Part shown: positions 14,807 to 27,521 of the stretch, piece after piece
How the letters are laid out: every line of letters begins with the position of its first letter
How positions within the stretch are numbered: position 1 is the stretch's first letter
Origin: Altererythrobacter sp.
GTDB lineage: Bacteria; Pseudomonadota; Alphaproteobacteria; Sphingomonadales; Sphingomonadaceae
Direction: 5' to 3'
Length of the DNA: 64,000 nt
Assembly: GCA_016793865.1 (NCBI GenBank)
Contig: JAEULJ010000001.1
Coordinates: 620,001 to 684,000, forward strand
Program-made: the position numbers and the translations under genes
Notes under the pieces: generated by a model
Database searches by the model: none
The model's input: the letters and a program-made list of their open reading frames with translations, nothing else
What the model was told of the DNA's origin: nothing

Positions 14807-15456
14807 GCCGCCCGGGCCCTGGGTGCCGGGGTCTTGGGCCGGTAGGCGCACAGGTCCGCGACCACGCAACGCCAGCATTCTGGCGTTCGCGCCTTGCAGG
14901 TGTAGCGGCCGTGCAGGATCAGCCAGTGATGCGCGTGAAGACGGAAAGGTGCCGGCACGCGTCTCTCCAGCACGGCCTCGACCGCCTCGGGCGTCTTCCC
15001 GCGCGCCAGCCCCGTACGGTTGCCGACGCGGAAGATATGGGTATCGACCGCGAAGGTTTCCTGCCCGAAGGCGCAGTTCAGGACGACATTGGCCGTCTTG
15101 CGGCCGACACCGGGCAGGGTGACAAGCGCATCGCGCGTGTCCGGTACCGCGCCGCCGAAGTCATCGACCAGCAGCGCCGCCATGGCGATCACGTTCCTGG
15201 CCTTGGTGTTGAACAGGCCGATGGTCTTGATGTGCTCTTTCAGCCCCTCCTCGCCGAGCGCGAGCATCTGGCCGGGGGTGTGGACTTCGCGGAACAGCGC
15301 CCTGGTCGCCTTGTTCACGCCGACGTCGGTCGCCTGCGCGCTCAGCGTCACCGCCACGAGCAATTGATAGGGATTGCCATAGGCGAGCTCGGTCTCGGGG
15401 GCAGGATTGTCCTCGGCGAGACGGCGGAAGAACTCGAACACCTGGGCGCGGTTCAA
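14803..15456 (-). CDS. nth: Endonuclease III
   Basis: 217-residue base-excision repair glycosylase/AP lyase acting on oxidised pyrimidines. The helix-hairpin-helix LPGVGRKTANVV carries the catalytic Lys, the catalytic Asp is in AVDTHIFRV, and the C-terminal iron-sulfur ligands have exact C-x6-C-x2-C-x5-C spacing (CKARTPECWRCVVADLC). The TTG start at 15456 overlaps the dapB stop as TTGA, which is why it is preferred over longer readings. Confidence 0.95.
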   Translation of the reverse strand: MNRAQVFEFFRRLAEDNPAPETELAYGNPYQLLVAVTLSAQATDVGVNKATRALFREVHTPGQMLALGEEGLKEHIKTIGLFNTKARNVIAMAALLVDDFGGAVPDTRDALVTLPGVGRKTANVVLNCAFGQETFAVDTHIFRVGNRTGLARGKTPEAVEAVLERRVPAPFRLHAHHWLILHGRYTCKARTPECWRCVVADLCAYRPKTPAPRARAA

Positions 15457-16181
15457 AGCTCCAGAACCTGCGCCATGGTGTAGCGACCGGGCGGGCGCCC
15501 AACCAGCCATTCGGCCGCACGGAGCGCGCCCCGCGCGAAAATGGCGCGGTCCTCGGCATGGTGCGACAGCGCGATGCGTTCCTGCGCGCCGGCGAAGATC
15601 ACGCTGTGCTCCCCCGCCACGGTGCCGCCGCGCAGGCTGGCGAAGCCTATGGCGCCCACGCAGCGCGGCTCACCCGATCCGTCCCGGCCGCGCTCGCTGC
15701 TCTCGGCCAGCGCGATCCCGCGCCCCGCCGCCGCCGCTTCCCCCAGCAGCATCGCGGTGCCGCTGGGCGCATCGACCTTCATCCGGTGGTGCATCTCCAG
15801 GATTTCGATATCCCAGTCCGCTCCCAGCCGCCCGGCAGCCTCGCGCACCAGATGCGCCAGCAGGGTCACGCCGAGCGAGGTGTTGCCCGTCTGAAGGACC
15901 GCGACCGCGTGCGCCGCCCGGTCGATGGCTGCATGGTGCCGCTCGCCAAGGCCGGTGGTTCCCACCACGATGGGCACGCCCGCGCCTATCGCGGCGTGGA
16001 GGTTGGCCTCCAGCGCCACGGGTGAGGAGAAGTCGACCAGCACGTCGCTCCGGTCGGCGAGCCCTGCGGCGTCCTCGCCCTGATCGGCGCCGCCCGCCAG
16101 CCGGTGGCCGGCCCCCTCCACCAACGCGGCGATCGCCTGGCCCATACGCCCCTGGCTACCGATAATCCCGATGCTCGCCAT
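15453..16181 (-). CDS. dapB: 4-hydroxy-tetrahydrodipicolinate reductase
   Basis: 242 residues. An N-terminal Rossmann motif (IGIIGSQGRMGQAI) and VVGTTG bind NAD(P)H; the catalytic core is EMHHRMKVDAPSGTA. It works in the diaminopimelate/lysine pathway. ATG 16181 gives the standard N-terminus. It heads a dapB-nth pair with a 4-base TTGA overlap. Confidence 0.95.
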   Translation of the reverse strand: MASIGIIGSQGRMGQAIAALVEGAGHRLAGGADQGEDAAGLADRSDVLVDFSSPVALEANLHAAIGAGVPIVVGTTGLGERHHAAIDRAAHAVAVLQTGNTSLGVTLLAHLVREAAGRLGADWDIEILEMHHRMKVDAPSGTAMLLGEAAAAGRGIALAESSERGRDGSGEPRCVGAIGFASLRGGTVAGEHSVIFAGAQERIALSHHAEDRAIFARGALRAAEWLVGRPPGRYTMAQVLEL

Positions 16182-16207
16182 TGCTATCCCCGACCGCGCC
16201 ATGCTTC

Positions 16208-16938
16208 ATGGCCCGCATGGGCGCCATCCGCAACATCGTGATCCTCACCGGCGCCGGCGTTTCCGCCGAAAGCGGCATCGACACCTTTCGTGGCGGCCAG
16301 GGAATGGGCCTGTGGGAACAGCATCGGGTGGAAGACGTCGCCACGCCGGAAGCCTTTGCGCGCGATCCCGACCTGGTGCTGCGCTTCTACGATATGCGCC
16401 GCGCCGCGATCCAGACCAAGCACCCCAACGCGGCGCATGAGGCGCTGGCGAAGCTCGACCGGGAATGGCCCGGCGAGCCTGGTCACGAACTGCTGATCGT
16501 GACGCAGAATGTCGATGACCTGCACGAACGGGCCGGGGCATCGCACGTGCTGCATATGCATGGCACGCACCTCAACGCCTGGTGCACCGCCTGCGATGTC
16601 CGCTCGCCCTGGCGCGACAGCCTGATCGAGCGGCCGCCCTGCCCCGCGTGCGGCGCGGCGGCGCTGCGCCCCGACATCGTGTGGTTCGGCGAAATGCCCT
16701 ATGAAATGAACCGCATTACGCCGCGCTTCGCCGGGCGGACCTGTTCGTTTCCATCGGCACTTCCGGTGCGGTCTATCCCGCCGCCAGTTTCGTGCGCGAT
16801 GCGCGCGAACTGGGCGCGCGCACGCTGGAGCTCAATCTGGAGCGCAGCCAGGGTTCGGCCTGGTTCGACGAGAGCCGCCTCGGCCCCGCCGGCGAGCTCG
16901 TGCCCGCCTGGGTCGACGAGGTGCTAGCCGCCCGTTGA
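16208..16938 (+). pseudogene. Sirtuin-type NAD-dependent deacylase gene with a one-base frameshift
   Basis: The first part is a normal bacterial sirtuin: NIVILTGAGVSAESGIDTFRGG, TQNVDDLHERAG, LHMHGTH, zinc ligands CTAC and CPAC, and IVWFGEMPYEMNRI. After the ATT codon ending at 16717 the frame is lost; the uninterrupted reading continues with about 70 unrelated residues to 16927. Moving one base restores ALRRADLFVSIGTSGAVYPAASF, LELNLERSQGSAWFDE and WVDEVLAAR to the stop at 16936-16938. The likely lesion is loss of one base near 16718. The lost part holds NAD-binding residues, so the product as read should be inactive. The restored end overlaps the convergent MoeB-like gene by 15 bases. Confidence 0.8.
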
Positions 16939-17700
16939 GCCGCAGGCGGCGCAGGCCGGGTCCTTGGTGATGGCGAAGCTGCGCAGGGCAGGTGCCAGCC
17001 CGTCCAGCACATGAACCCGCCCCCACTGCGGATTGCCGAGCGCAACGACACCCTCCAGCAACGCCTTCACCGCCTGGAGCGCGGCGAAGCAGCCCGCCCA
17101 GCCCGCCATTGAGCCCAGCATCCCGTCCTCCGCGCAGGAATCGCAATCCTCGGCATCGAAGGCATCGCCGACGAAGCAGCGATAGCAGGGCTCGCCGTCC
17201 AGATAGCCGCGAAACGCCGCGACCTGCCCCTGGAACCTTCCAACCGCCGCGCTCAGCAGCGGCACGCCTGCGGACACGCAGCCATCAGAGATGGCGAGGC
17301 GGGTGGCGAAATTATCCGTGCCGTCCAGCACCAGATCGGCCCCGGCGAGGAGCCCTTCCACATTCGCGCGGCCAATCCGCGCGTCGCTGATCGAAACCTC
17401 CAGCGCGTCGTCGAAATTGGCCAGCCAGCGCCGGGCGGCCACCGCCTTGCCGTGGCCCACGTCGCGCATGGTGTAGATCGTCTGGCGCTGGAGGTTGGAA
17501 AGCTCGACCGCGCCGTCGTCGATCAGCGTCAGCCGGCCGATACCCGCGCCGGCGAGATATTGCAGCGCCGGCGCGCCGATCCCGCCAAGCCCCGCCAGCA
17601 CCATGTGCCGCCCCGCCAGCGCCGCCTGCCCCGCCCCACCGAGCTCCGGGATGATGATGTGGCGCGCAAAGCGCTCCAGGCGGTCGGGCGGCAGGATCAT
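16924..17700 (-). CDS. MoeB/ThiF/HesA-family E1-like adenylyltransferase
   Basis: 258 residues. Features are RFARHIIIPELGGAGQ, the nucleotide loop AGLGGIGAPALQYLA, the DDGAVELSNLQRQTIY motif, and DGTDNFATR. Zinc cysteines occur as CYRC and CAAC. Such enzymes adenylate the C-terminal Gly of ubiquitin-like sulfur carriers (MoaD, ThiS) for molybdopterin or thiamine synthesis. No carrier gene is adjacent, so which pathway it serves is open. There is no rhodanese domain. Confidence 0.9.
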   Translation of the reverse strand: MILPPDRLERFARHIIIPELGGAGQAALAGRHMVLAGLGGIGAPALQYLAGAGIGRLTLIDDGAVELSNLQRQTIYTMRDVGHGKAVAARRWLANFDDALEVSISDARIGRANVEGLLAGADLVLDGTDNFATRLAISDGCVSAGVPLLSAAVGRFQGQVAAFRGYLDGEPCYRCFVGDAFDAEDCDSCAEDGMLGSMAGWAGCFAALQAVKALLEGVVALGNPQWGRVHVLDGLAPALRSFAITKDPACAACGSTGG

Positions 17701-17762
17701 GGCCCGCCCTAGCGCCTGCCGCGGCGGCTTTACTAGGGGGGGCACACGCCTAAAGAGAAGCG

Positions 17763-18632
17763 ATGGCCCGATCCCATTCCCGCATCCGTTCCTGGCTGTT
17801 CGCGCCGGGGGACAGCGAACGCAAGATAGCCAAGGCGCTTGCCGGCCCCGCGGATCGCGTGATCCTCGATCTCGAGGATGCGGTGGCGATGGAGGCCAAG
17901 CCGGCGGCGCGAGGCATTGTCGCCGCCGCTCTTGACGGGGCGGGAGATGATCGCGCGCGCATCTGGGTGCGCATCAACCCGCTGGGCAGCCGGCTGGCCG
18001 AAACCGATCTTGCCTCGGTGATGCCTTCCCGGCCGGGCGGGATCATGCTGCCCAAGGCGGAGAGCGGAGCGGATCTGATCGCGCTCGACAAGCTGATGGC
18101 GGCGCTGGAGCCCCCCGGGGACGCCACGCCGGTCCACCCGCTCGTCACCGAGACGGCGGCCGCGATGTTCGGCACCGGAACCTATCGCGGGGCCCCGCGG
18201 CTCGCCGCGATGAGCTGGGGAGCGGAGGATCTGGCGGATTCGCTGGGCGCGCTCGCCAACACCGACAGCCAGGGCCGCTATCGCCCCACATACGAACTGG
18301 CTCGCAGCCTCTGCCTGCTCGGCGCGGCGGCGGCCGGCGTGCCCGCCATCGAGACCATCATGGGCGATTTCCGCGATCTCGCCGGGCTGGAGGTGCGCGC
18401 GTCAATGATGCGGCGCGACGGGTTCCGCGGGATGCTGGCGATCCATCCCGACCAGGTGCCCATCATCAACGCCGCCTTCACGCCTGGGGAGGACGAGATT
18501 GCCGAGGCGCGCGAGATCCTCCGGCTGTTCGCCGCCAGCCCCGGCGCCGGGGCAGTGGCGGGGCCGCGCGGAATGCTAGACCGCCCGCATCTCAGCCGGG
18601 CGCGGCAACTTCTCGCCCAACTCGACGAATAG
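17763..18632 (+). CDS. CitE-like HpcH/HpaI aldolase/CoA-ester lyase
   Basis: 289 residues, TIM-barrel lyase. Motifs are RSWLFAPGDSERKIAKAL, VILDLEDAV (metal-binding), RINPLGS, MLPKAES, and SWGAEDLAD. It resembles the stand-alone CitE-like proteins of alphaproteobacteria that cleave beta-hydroxyacyl-CoA esters such as malyl- or citramalyl-CoA. No citrate-lyase partner genes are nearby. It is divergent from the MoeB-like gene. Confidence 0.88.
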   Translation: MARSHSRIRSWLFAPGDSERKIAKALAGPADRVILDLEDAVAMEAKPAARGIVAAALDGAGDDRARIWVRINPLGSRLAETDLASVMPSRPGGIMLPKAESGADLIALDKLMAALEPPGDATPVHPLVTETAAAMFGTGTYRGAPRLAAMSWGAEDLADSLGALANTDSQGRYRPTYELARSLCLLGAAAAGVPAIETIMGDFRDLAGLEVRASMMRRDGFRGMLAIHPDQVPIINAAFTPGEDEIAEAREILRLFAASPGAGAVAGPRGMLDRPHLSRARQLLAQLDE

Positions 18633-18705
18633 TGCCGGCGGGGTGCGCGGCGCTATCCACGCCGCGCTCGCCCCGCTACGCTGGCCCCATTCTGGGGAGA
18701 AACCG

Positions 18706-22047
<3,342 letters not shown>

Positions 22048-22058
22048 GCGCCTTCCGC

Positions 22059-23429
22059 CTAGGCGGCGCGGACCTCGGCCAGGAACTCGCCGACCCTGGC
22101 GCGCAGGGTGGCGGCCTGGCCCTCGAGCTCGGTTGCGCTGGCCAGCACCTGGCTGGCCGCCGTCCCGGTGCTGGTGGAGGCCTCGCGCACCTGCACGATA
22201 TTGCTCGCCACCTCGTCGGAACTGCGGGCGGCGAGATCGATCGAGCGCGCCAGGTCCTGACCCGCGACCGACTGCTGATCGACAGCGCTGGCGATGGAGA
22301 TTGCCGTCGTCTCCAGGCTCTTGATCTGGTCGCCGATCGAGCGGAGCGCGGATACGCTCGCCCCGGTGGAATCCTGCATCGCGCGGATCTGCTCGGCGAT
22401 CTCCTCGGTCGCGCGGCTGGTCTGGAGCGCCAGCTCCTTCACCTCCGAAGCGACCACCGCGAAGCCGCGGCCCGCCTCGCCGCCGCGCGCCGCCTCGATA
22501 GAGGCGTTGAGGGCAAGCAAATTGGTTCTCTGGGCGATCGAGCTGATGAGCTCGACGATCTGGCCCACCTGGTCGGCGCTGGCGGCGAGCGTGGAGATCG
22601 TGGCGTCGGCATGGGTCGCGGCGTCGGTGGCGCGGCGCGCCAGCTCCGCCGAACTCGTCGCCTGGCGGCTGATCTCGCCGATCGACATCGCAAACTCGTC
22701 GGACGCCGCAGCAGCAGCCGTGACACCGGAGGATGCGCGATCCATCGAATGCGAGACCAGGCCGGACTGCGCCGAGGCCTGCTCCGCCGCCGCGGCCATC
22801 ATGCCGGCCGTGGACTGGAGCTGGCTAGATGCCGCCGCGACCCCGCCGACCACATCGCCGATCGAGGCTTCGAAGCTGTTGGCAAGGGCCAGCAGATCGC
22901 GCTTGCGCAGCTCCGCCGCATCGTTGCGTGCGGCGAACAACTCGTCGAGCTTATGGCCGGACTTGGCAAAGACCTGAAGCGCTCGGGCGATCTCACCGAT
23001 CTCGTCCTCGCGGTCGATGCCCTTGATCGCAATGTCGCGTTCTCCGCGCGCCAGCCGGTTCATTTCATGGGCCAGGGTCTCGAGCGGGCGCACCGTGTCC
23101 ACCAGCATCCTGCGCGCCTGCAGCCAGCCGAAGAACAGCCCGACCGGCGCGCCGATGGTCACGATCCAGCCCAGCACACCGGACCACGCCGGGATGGTGC
23201 GCCCGATGAGCGCCGCCCCGGCCACGATGGTCAGGCTGGCGATCAGAGTGCCGGTGGTCCAGAGCAGCTTGCCGGCCACCGGCTTGCGGTTGAACCACGC
23301 GGCGAGCCAATATCTGTCTTCGCTGCGCGCCGCCGCCAGTTCAACCGCCGCGATTTCCGCGTACAGCGCCTCGTGGCCGATCCTGGTGGGTGCGTTCATG
23401 GACGGAAAGTTCCCGGTTGAGCTTGCCAT
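22059..23429 (-). CDS. Methyl-accepting chemotaxis protein without periplasmic domain
   Basis: 456 residues. Two membrane segments (about 55-77 and 82-104) are separated by only a few residues, so no periplasmic ligand-binding domain exists. A HAMP region (to about 158, ending [13 protein letters not shown]) and a long coiled-coil signalling domain follow, with the conserved tip [33 protein letters not shown]. No C-terminal CheR-tethering pentapeptide is seen. Start could be 23429 or the Met at 23399. It lies downstream of the GGDEF-EAL gene and the cheYBR block on the same strand. Confidence 0.92.
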   Translation of the reverse strand: MASSTGNFPSMNAPTRIGHEALYAEIAAVELAAARSEDRYWLAAWFNRKPVAGKLLWTTGTLIASLTIVAGAALIGRTIPAWSGVLGWIVTIGAPVGLFFGWLQARRMLVDTVRPLETLAHEMNRLARGERDIAIKGIDREDEIGEIARALQVFAKSGHKLDELFAARNDAAELRKRDLLALANSFEASIGDVVGGVAAASSQLQSTAGMMAAAAEQASAQSGLVSHSMDRASSGVTAAAAASDEFAMSIGEISRQATSSAELARRATDAATHADATISTLAASADQVGQIVELISSIAQRTNLLALNASIEAARGGEAGRGFAVVASEVKELALQTSRATEEIAEQIRAMQDSTGASVSALRSIGDQIKSLETTAISIASAVDQQSVAGQDLARSIDLAARSSDEVASNIVQVREASTSTGTAASQVLASATELEGQAATLRARVGEFLAEVRAA

Positions 23430-23505
23430 CCCCTATCGCGAGGCTTGCTTGAGATACGGTTAATCCGGCGGCTTCGGCACCAAGACCGCACGCCTTGCGC
23501 GATGC

Positions 23506-25053
23506 TCAGGCGGCCTTCGGTGTCGCCCGGCGGGTGGGCGGCCCTTCCGCGCGCTCGGGGGAGCGCTCGACCGGGGCATGGCCGAGGTGCTGGGCGATGT
23601 CGGCAGCGGGCATGGCCTTGAAATAGAGCCAGCCCTGAATCTGATCGCACCCCGCGGCGCGCACCATCGCGGCCTGCTCCTCGGTCTCGACGCCTTCGGC
23701 GGTGACCTCCATTTTCATCGCGCGGGCGACCGTGATGGAGGACAGCATCATGGCCCGGCTGCCTTCGTCCTCGCTCGCCTGGACAACGAGGCTTCGATCC
23801 AGCTTCAGCTTCTCGAACCGGAACTGGCGCAGGAAGCCGAAGCTGGCGTAGCCGGTGCCGAAGTCGTCGAGCGCCACATTGACACCAAAGCCCCGGATCA
23901 CCGCAAGGCTGCGCTCGGCGACCACCGGATCTAGGACCAGGCAGGTTTCCGTGATTTCGAGCTCCAGCCGCGTCGGGTCGAAGCCGGTCTCTTCCAGGAT
24001 ATGGCCGAGCTGGATGGGAAACTCCGGATTGCGGAGCTGTGCCGCCGAGATGTTCACCGAAAGCTTGATTCCCGTCCACGCGCGCGCATCGGTGCAAGCG
24101 CGGCGCAGCACCCACAGGCCCAGCGGATTGATGAGCCCCGATTCCTCGGCGACCGGGATGAAGACGTTGGGGCCGACCCGCTTGCCGTCGGGGCGCGCCC
24201 AGCGGATCAGCGATTCCACCGCCACCACCTGTCCGGTACCGCAGTCCACAAGCGGCTGGTAGTGGAGCTCGAACTGCTCGCCCGCGAGTGCCTGGCGCAG
24301 CTCGTCGTCGAGCTGTCGGATGGCTTCGCGGCTGCGGTCGAATTCGGGGCTGTACCAAGTGCAGCGGCCCTTGCCGCCGCGCTTGGAGGAGTACATCGCC
24401 ACATCGCCGCGGCGAAGCAACTCGGACGAACTCACATCCTCACCCGGTGACCGGCGGGCCAGGCCGATACTTGCCCCCAGCGCAAGGCGCCGTTCGTCGA
24501 CCTTCATCGGCCGCATCAGCCGTTCAACGATTCGCCGGCACATCCCTTCCAGGAGGGTGGCCGCCAACGGCCCCGACTTGAGCAGCGCGAACTCGTCGCC
24601 CCCCAGCCGATACACCACGGCCTCATCGCCGCAGATTGTGAGGAAGATCGCGCCCGCCTCGCGAATCACACGGTCTCCCATCGAGTGCCCGTAGTGCTCG
24701 TTGACCAGCATGAAGCCGTCGAGATCGATGAGTGCGAGTGCAACCTCTTCCTCGCTGCGGCCGAGCTGCTTGAAATCCTGATGGAGCGCGGCGCGGTTTG
24801 GCAATCCTGTGAGCGCGTCGGTCAGTCCCGTGCGCTCGAGCCGCGCGACTTCGCGCAATCCCGTACGGACCAGCATGATAACGGCGACAGCGAAGCACGC
24901 CGCCCCGGCCGCCAGGGCAGCGGGCGCCGCTGCAGTTCCGGCCAGGCTCGCCCATGTCGCCGCCGACAGAGCGAAGATGGCGGACAGAACCGCTGCCGGC
25001 GCCAACACCATCCGGCGCGCAGACGTCCCCTCGTGATGATCGAGCAAGGCCAC
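23506..25053 (-). CDS. Membrane GGDEF-EAL cyclic-di-GMP enzyme
   Basis: 515 residues from GTG 25053 (preceded by GGGG). Two N-terminal membrane helices lie at about 16-34 and 43-63. The diguanylate cyclase domain holds an intact GGDEF at 151-155 but no RxxD inhibitory site five residues ahead. The phosphodiesterase domain (about 245-490) has ESL at 280-282 in place of EAL, and keeps NISAAQ, EITET, LDDFGTGYASF, KLDRS and AEGVET, so metal binding looks intact. Either activity is possible. Position between cheR and a chemoreceptor suggests coupling of c-di-GMP to motility or chemotaxis. Confidence 0.92.
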   Translation of the reverse strand: MALLDHHEGTSARRMVLAPAAVLSAIFALSAATWASLAGTAAAPAALAAGAACFAVAVIMLVRTGLREVARLERTGLTDALTGLPNRAALHQDFKQLGRSEEEVALALIDLDGFMLVNEHYGHSMGDRVIREAGAIFLTICGDEAVVYRLGGDEFALLKSGPLAATLLEGMCRRIVERLMRPMKVDERRLALGASIGLARRSPGEDVSSSELLRRGDVAMYSSKRGGKGRCTWYSPEFDRSREAIRQLDDELRQALAGEQFELHYQPLVDCGTGQVVAVESLIRWARPDGKRVGPNVFIPVAEESGLINPLGLWVLRRACTDARAWTGIKLSVNISAAQLRNPEFPIQLGHILEETGFDPTRLELEITETCLVLDPVVAERSLAVIRGFGVNVALDDFGTGYASFGFLRQFRFEKLKLDRSLVVQASEDEGSRAMMLSSITVARAMKMEVTAEGVETEEQAAMVRAAGCDQIQGWLYFKAMPAADIAQHLGHAPVERSPERAEGPPTRRATPKAA

Positions 25054-25172
25054 GCTACCCCTTTGATGCACCCGGAGGTGCGGCTTTCTCCGGTTTGCTA
25101 AAAGGCCACCGGCTAAGGAACCGTAAAGGCGTGACAAACGGCCCTTGCGATCGCGCAACTCGAACATCGGCC

Positions 25173-26033
25173 TCAATAGCCGACCGCCAGCGAGCGTGGC
25201 CGCGCGATTCCGCACGGATCGCTTCGGCGATATAGCGCCGATCCGCAAGCTGCGGGCTCGAAGCATTCCGTCTGGCCCACCGCGGTTTCTCCCGCGCCCA
25301 GCATCAGCCAGCCGTCCTGGGCCAGCGCATTCGACATGCGCTCGAAGACCCGCTGCCGGGTGGGGATGTCGAAATAGAGCAGCACATTGCGACACAGGAT
25401 CAGGTCGAATCGCCCGGGCGCGGGGACCGGGTCGAGGATGTTGTGCTGCTGGAAGCGGGCAAGCGCGCGGATGCGGTCGCTTGCCTGCCACCCCCCGTCA
25501 CTCTCGGTGAAGAAATTGAGCATCTGCGCGACGCTGATGCCACGCTGGATTTCGAACTGGCTATAGCGCCCGAGGCGAGCCGCCGCGATCGCCTTGCCCG
25601 AGATGTCGGTGCCCAGGATTTCGATCTGCCAGCCGGCCCACCGCGCCGGCTGCTCGGCGAACATCATCGCCAGCGACAACGCTTCCTGCCCGGTCGAGCA
25701 GCCCGCCGACCAGATCGAAAGGCGCCGAGCCGCCGCCCGCTCGCGCACCAGTTCGGGCAGGACCTGATGCGCGAGCGTGGCAAAATAGGCGTGGTCGCGG
25801 AAGAAGTATGTCTCGTTGTTGAGCAGCGCCTCGACGACGTCATTGGCCAGCGCCTGCTCTCCGGGATTATCCAGCAGGCACACGAGCTGATCCACATTGC
25901 TGATGCCGCGCTCGCGGAAGATGCCGGCAAGCGCGGAGGGAACCCGCCACAGGCGTGATTCGGTCAGTTCCTGGCCGGTCCGGCTGGCCAGCAGGTCGGC
26001 GATAATGCGATGCGACGCGTCGCTCAGCGCCAT
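25173..26033 (-). CDS. cheR: CheR chemoreceptor glutamate methyltransferase
   Basis: 286 residues. An N-terminal helical CheR_N domain is followed by the SAM-dependent domain: LNNETYFFRDHAYF, WSAGCSTGQEALSLAM, LGTDIS and LILCRNVLLYFD. It methylates receptor glutamates. Start ATG 26033 overlaps the cheB stop by 10 bases. A 119-base gap separates it from the GGDEF-EAL gene. Confidence 0.95.
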   Translation of the reverse strand: MALSDASHRIIADLLASRTGQELTESRLWRVPSALAGIFRERGISNVDQLVCLLDNPGEQALANDVVEALLNNETYFFRDHAYFATLAHQVLPELVRERAAARRLSIWSAGCSTGQEALSLAMMFAEQPARWAGWQIEILGTDISGKAIAAARLGRYSQFEIQRGISVAQMLNFFTESDGGWQASDRIRALARFQQHNILDPVPAPGRFDLILCRNVLLYFDIPTRQRVFERMSNALAQDGWLMLGAGETAVGQTECFEPAACGSALYRRSDPCGIARPRSLAVGY

Positions 26034-27142
26034 GGGACACCGGCCGCTGCGGCAACGATACGGTCGGCCAGCGCCTGGGGTGGACTCACCGCGCAAGCCA
26101 GGCCCCGTTCCGCCACGCCCCGCGGCATGCCCCACACCGCGCAACTGGCCTCGTCCTGGGCATAGATACCGCCGCCCGCGGCCGCGATCCGCTCGGCGCC
26201 CTCGGTGCCGTCTCTGCCCATTCCAGACAGGAGCACGGCCGCAACATGGCCGTCATAGGCTTCGGCCAAGGTCGCGAACATCGGATCGACGGAAGGGCGG
26301 CAACCGCTCCTGACGCTGTGATGCGCGAGCCCGGTAAGGACATCCGTGCCGCTGCGGCGCACGATCATGTGCGCTCCTCCCGGAGCGATCACGATCCTGC
26401 GCGGGAGCACCGCGACGCCCTCGCCCCCCAGCACCGCCTCGCGTCCGGCCGCCGCTTCCATCTGGCGCGCGAAGACCGCCATGAAATTGTCGGGGAGATG
26501 CTGGGTGATGAGGATCGGGAGGTCGAAATGGGCCGGGAGCCGGCGCAGGAACAGATTGAGGGCATGGATACCGCCCGTGGAGGCACCGATGGCGACCACG
26601 CGCGGGCGCCTGGGCGGCATCGCGCGGGCATATGCGGCTGGCCGCTGCGGCACGGAGGCATTGGCAGGTAAGGCGGATTTCCACCCGAGCGCCCGGATCT
26701 TGGCAAGAAGATTGCCTCGATAATCCTCGTTGAAGCCACCTGGGCGTGGCTTCAGCATGGTATCGGCCGCGCCCATCTGCAGCGCCGAAAGCGTCGCTTC
26801 GGCCCCGTCCGTGGTGAGCGATGAAACCACCAGCACCTGTGCGCCGGCGGCAATGTCGAGGATGGCGGGCAACGCCTCCAGCCCGCCGATTCCGGGCATC
26901 TCCAAGTCCAGCAGGATCACATCGACGCGCGTGGACCGCAAGGCCGCGAGTCCCTGCTCGGCGGTACTGGCCTGCGCGGCGACGGCGAGATCCGCCTCGC
27001 CATCGATCATCCGCGAAAGCACCGTGCGCACGGTGATCGAATCGTCGATCACCATCACCCGCACGCATTTGGCGAAGGGCGCAGGGGTGTGCGCGGCGGG
27101 CAGCCTATTCCGCCGTATTTCGGCTCGAATCACGGCGGGCAT
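26024..27142 (-). CDS. cheB: CheB chemotaxis response regulator methylesterase/deamidase
   Basis: 372 residues. The receiver domain has VMVIDDS and the phospho-acceptor Asp in LLDLEMPG. After a linker, the esterase domain (from about residue 180) has the catalytic Ser in IGASTGG, His in ITQHLP and Asp in SGMGRDG. It reverses CheR methylation when phosphorylated. It lies 13 bases after cheY and overlaps cheR. Its N-terminal 25 residues before the receiver are slightly longer than usual. Confidence 0.95.
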   Translation of the reverse strand: MPAVIRAEIRRNRLPAAHTPAPFAKCVRVMVIDDSITVRTVLSRMIDGEADLAVAAQASTAEQGLAALRSTRVDVILLDLEMPGIGGLEALPAILDIAAGAQVLVVSSLTTDGAEATLSALQMGAADTMLKPRPGGFNEDYRGNLLAKIRALGWKSALPANASVPQRPAAYARAMPPRRPRVVAIGASTGGIHALNLFLRRLPAHFDLPILITQHLPDNFMAVFARQMEAAAGREAVLGGEGVAVLPRRIVIAPGGAHMIVRRSGTDVLTGLAHHSVRSGCRPSVDPMFATLAEAYDGHVAAVLLSGMGRDGTEGAERIAAAGGGIYAQDEASCAVWGMPRGVAERGLACAVSPPQALADRIVAAAAGVPWR

Positions 27143-27155
27143 CGCGCGGTCGCCG

Positions 27156-27521
27156 TCAGGCCATGCCGACGAGCTGGAGCTTTATCTGGAGCGTCTCATG
27201 ATCGAATGGCTTCATCACATATTCGTCGGCCCCGGCGCTGATCGCCTCGCGAATATGGGCGACGTCGTTCTCGGTCGTGCAGAACACCACCTTGGGGGTA
27301 TCGCCCCCGGGCCGCTGGCGCAGCTTGGCGATGAATTCGATTCCGGTCATCACCGGCATGTTCCAGTCCAACAGGACCACATCGGGCATCATGGCATCGC
27401 ATCTCTGGAGGCCCTGCATGCCGTCCTCGGCCTCCTCCACGCGGAAGCCCAGCGTTTCCAGGATGTGCCGCGACACCTTGCGGATCACGCGCGAATCATC
27501 GACGACGAGACAGGTCTTCAT
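27156..27521 (-). CDS. CheY-type single-domain response regulator
   Basis: 121 residues, one receiver domain only: CLVVDDSR (acid pocket), LLDWNMPVMTG (phospho-acceptor Asp), FCTTEND (Thr switch) and YVMKPF (Lys). It is first in the cheY-cheB-cheR order. It may bind the flagellar switch or act as a phosphate sink. ATG 27521 is favoured; an alternative start 13 codons upstream has no better site. The 142 bases to the bactofilin gene hold nothing convincing beyond a possible promoter region. Confidence 0.93.
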   Translation of the reverse strand: MKTCLVVDDSRVIRKVSRHILETLGFRVEEAEDGMQGLQRCDAMMPDVVLLDWNMPVMTGIEFIAKLRQRPGGDTPKVVFCTTENDVAHIREAISAGADEYVMKPFDHETLQIKLQLVGMA

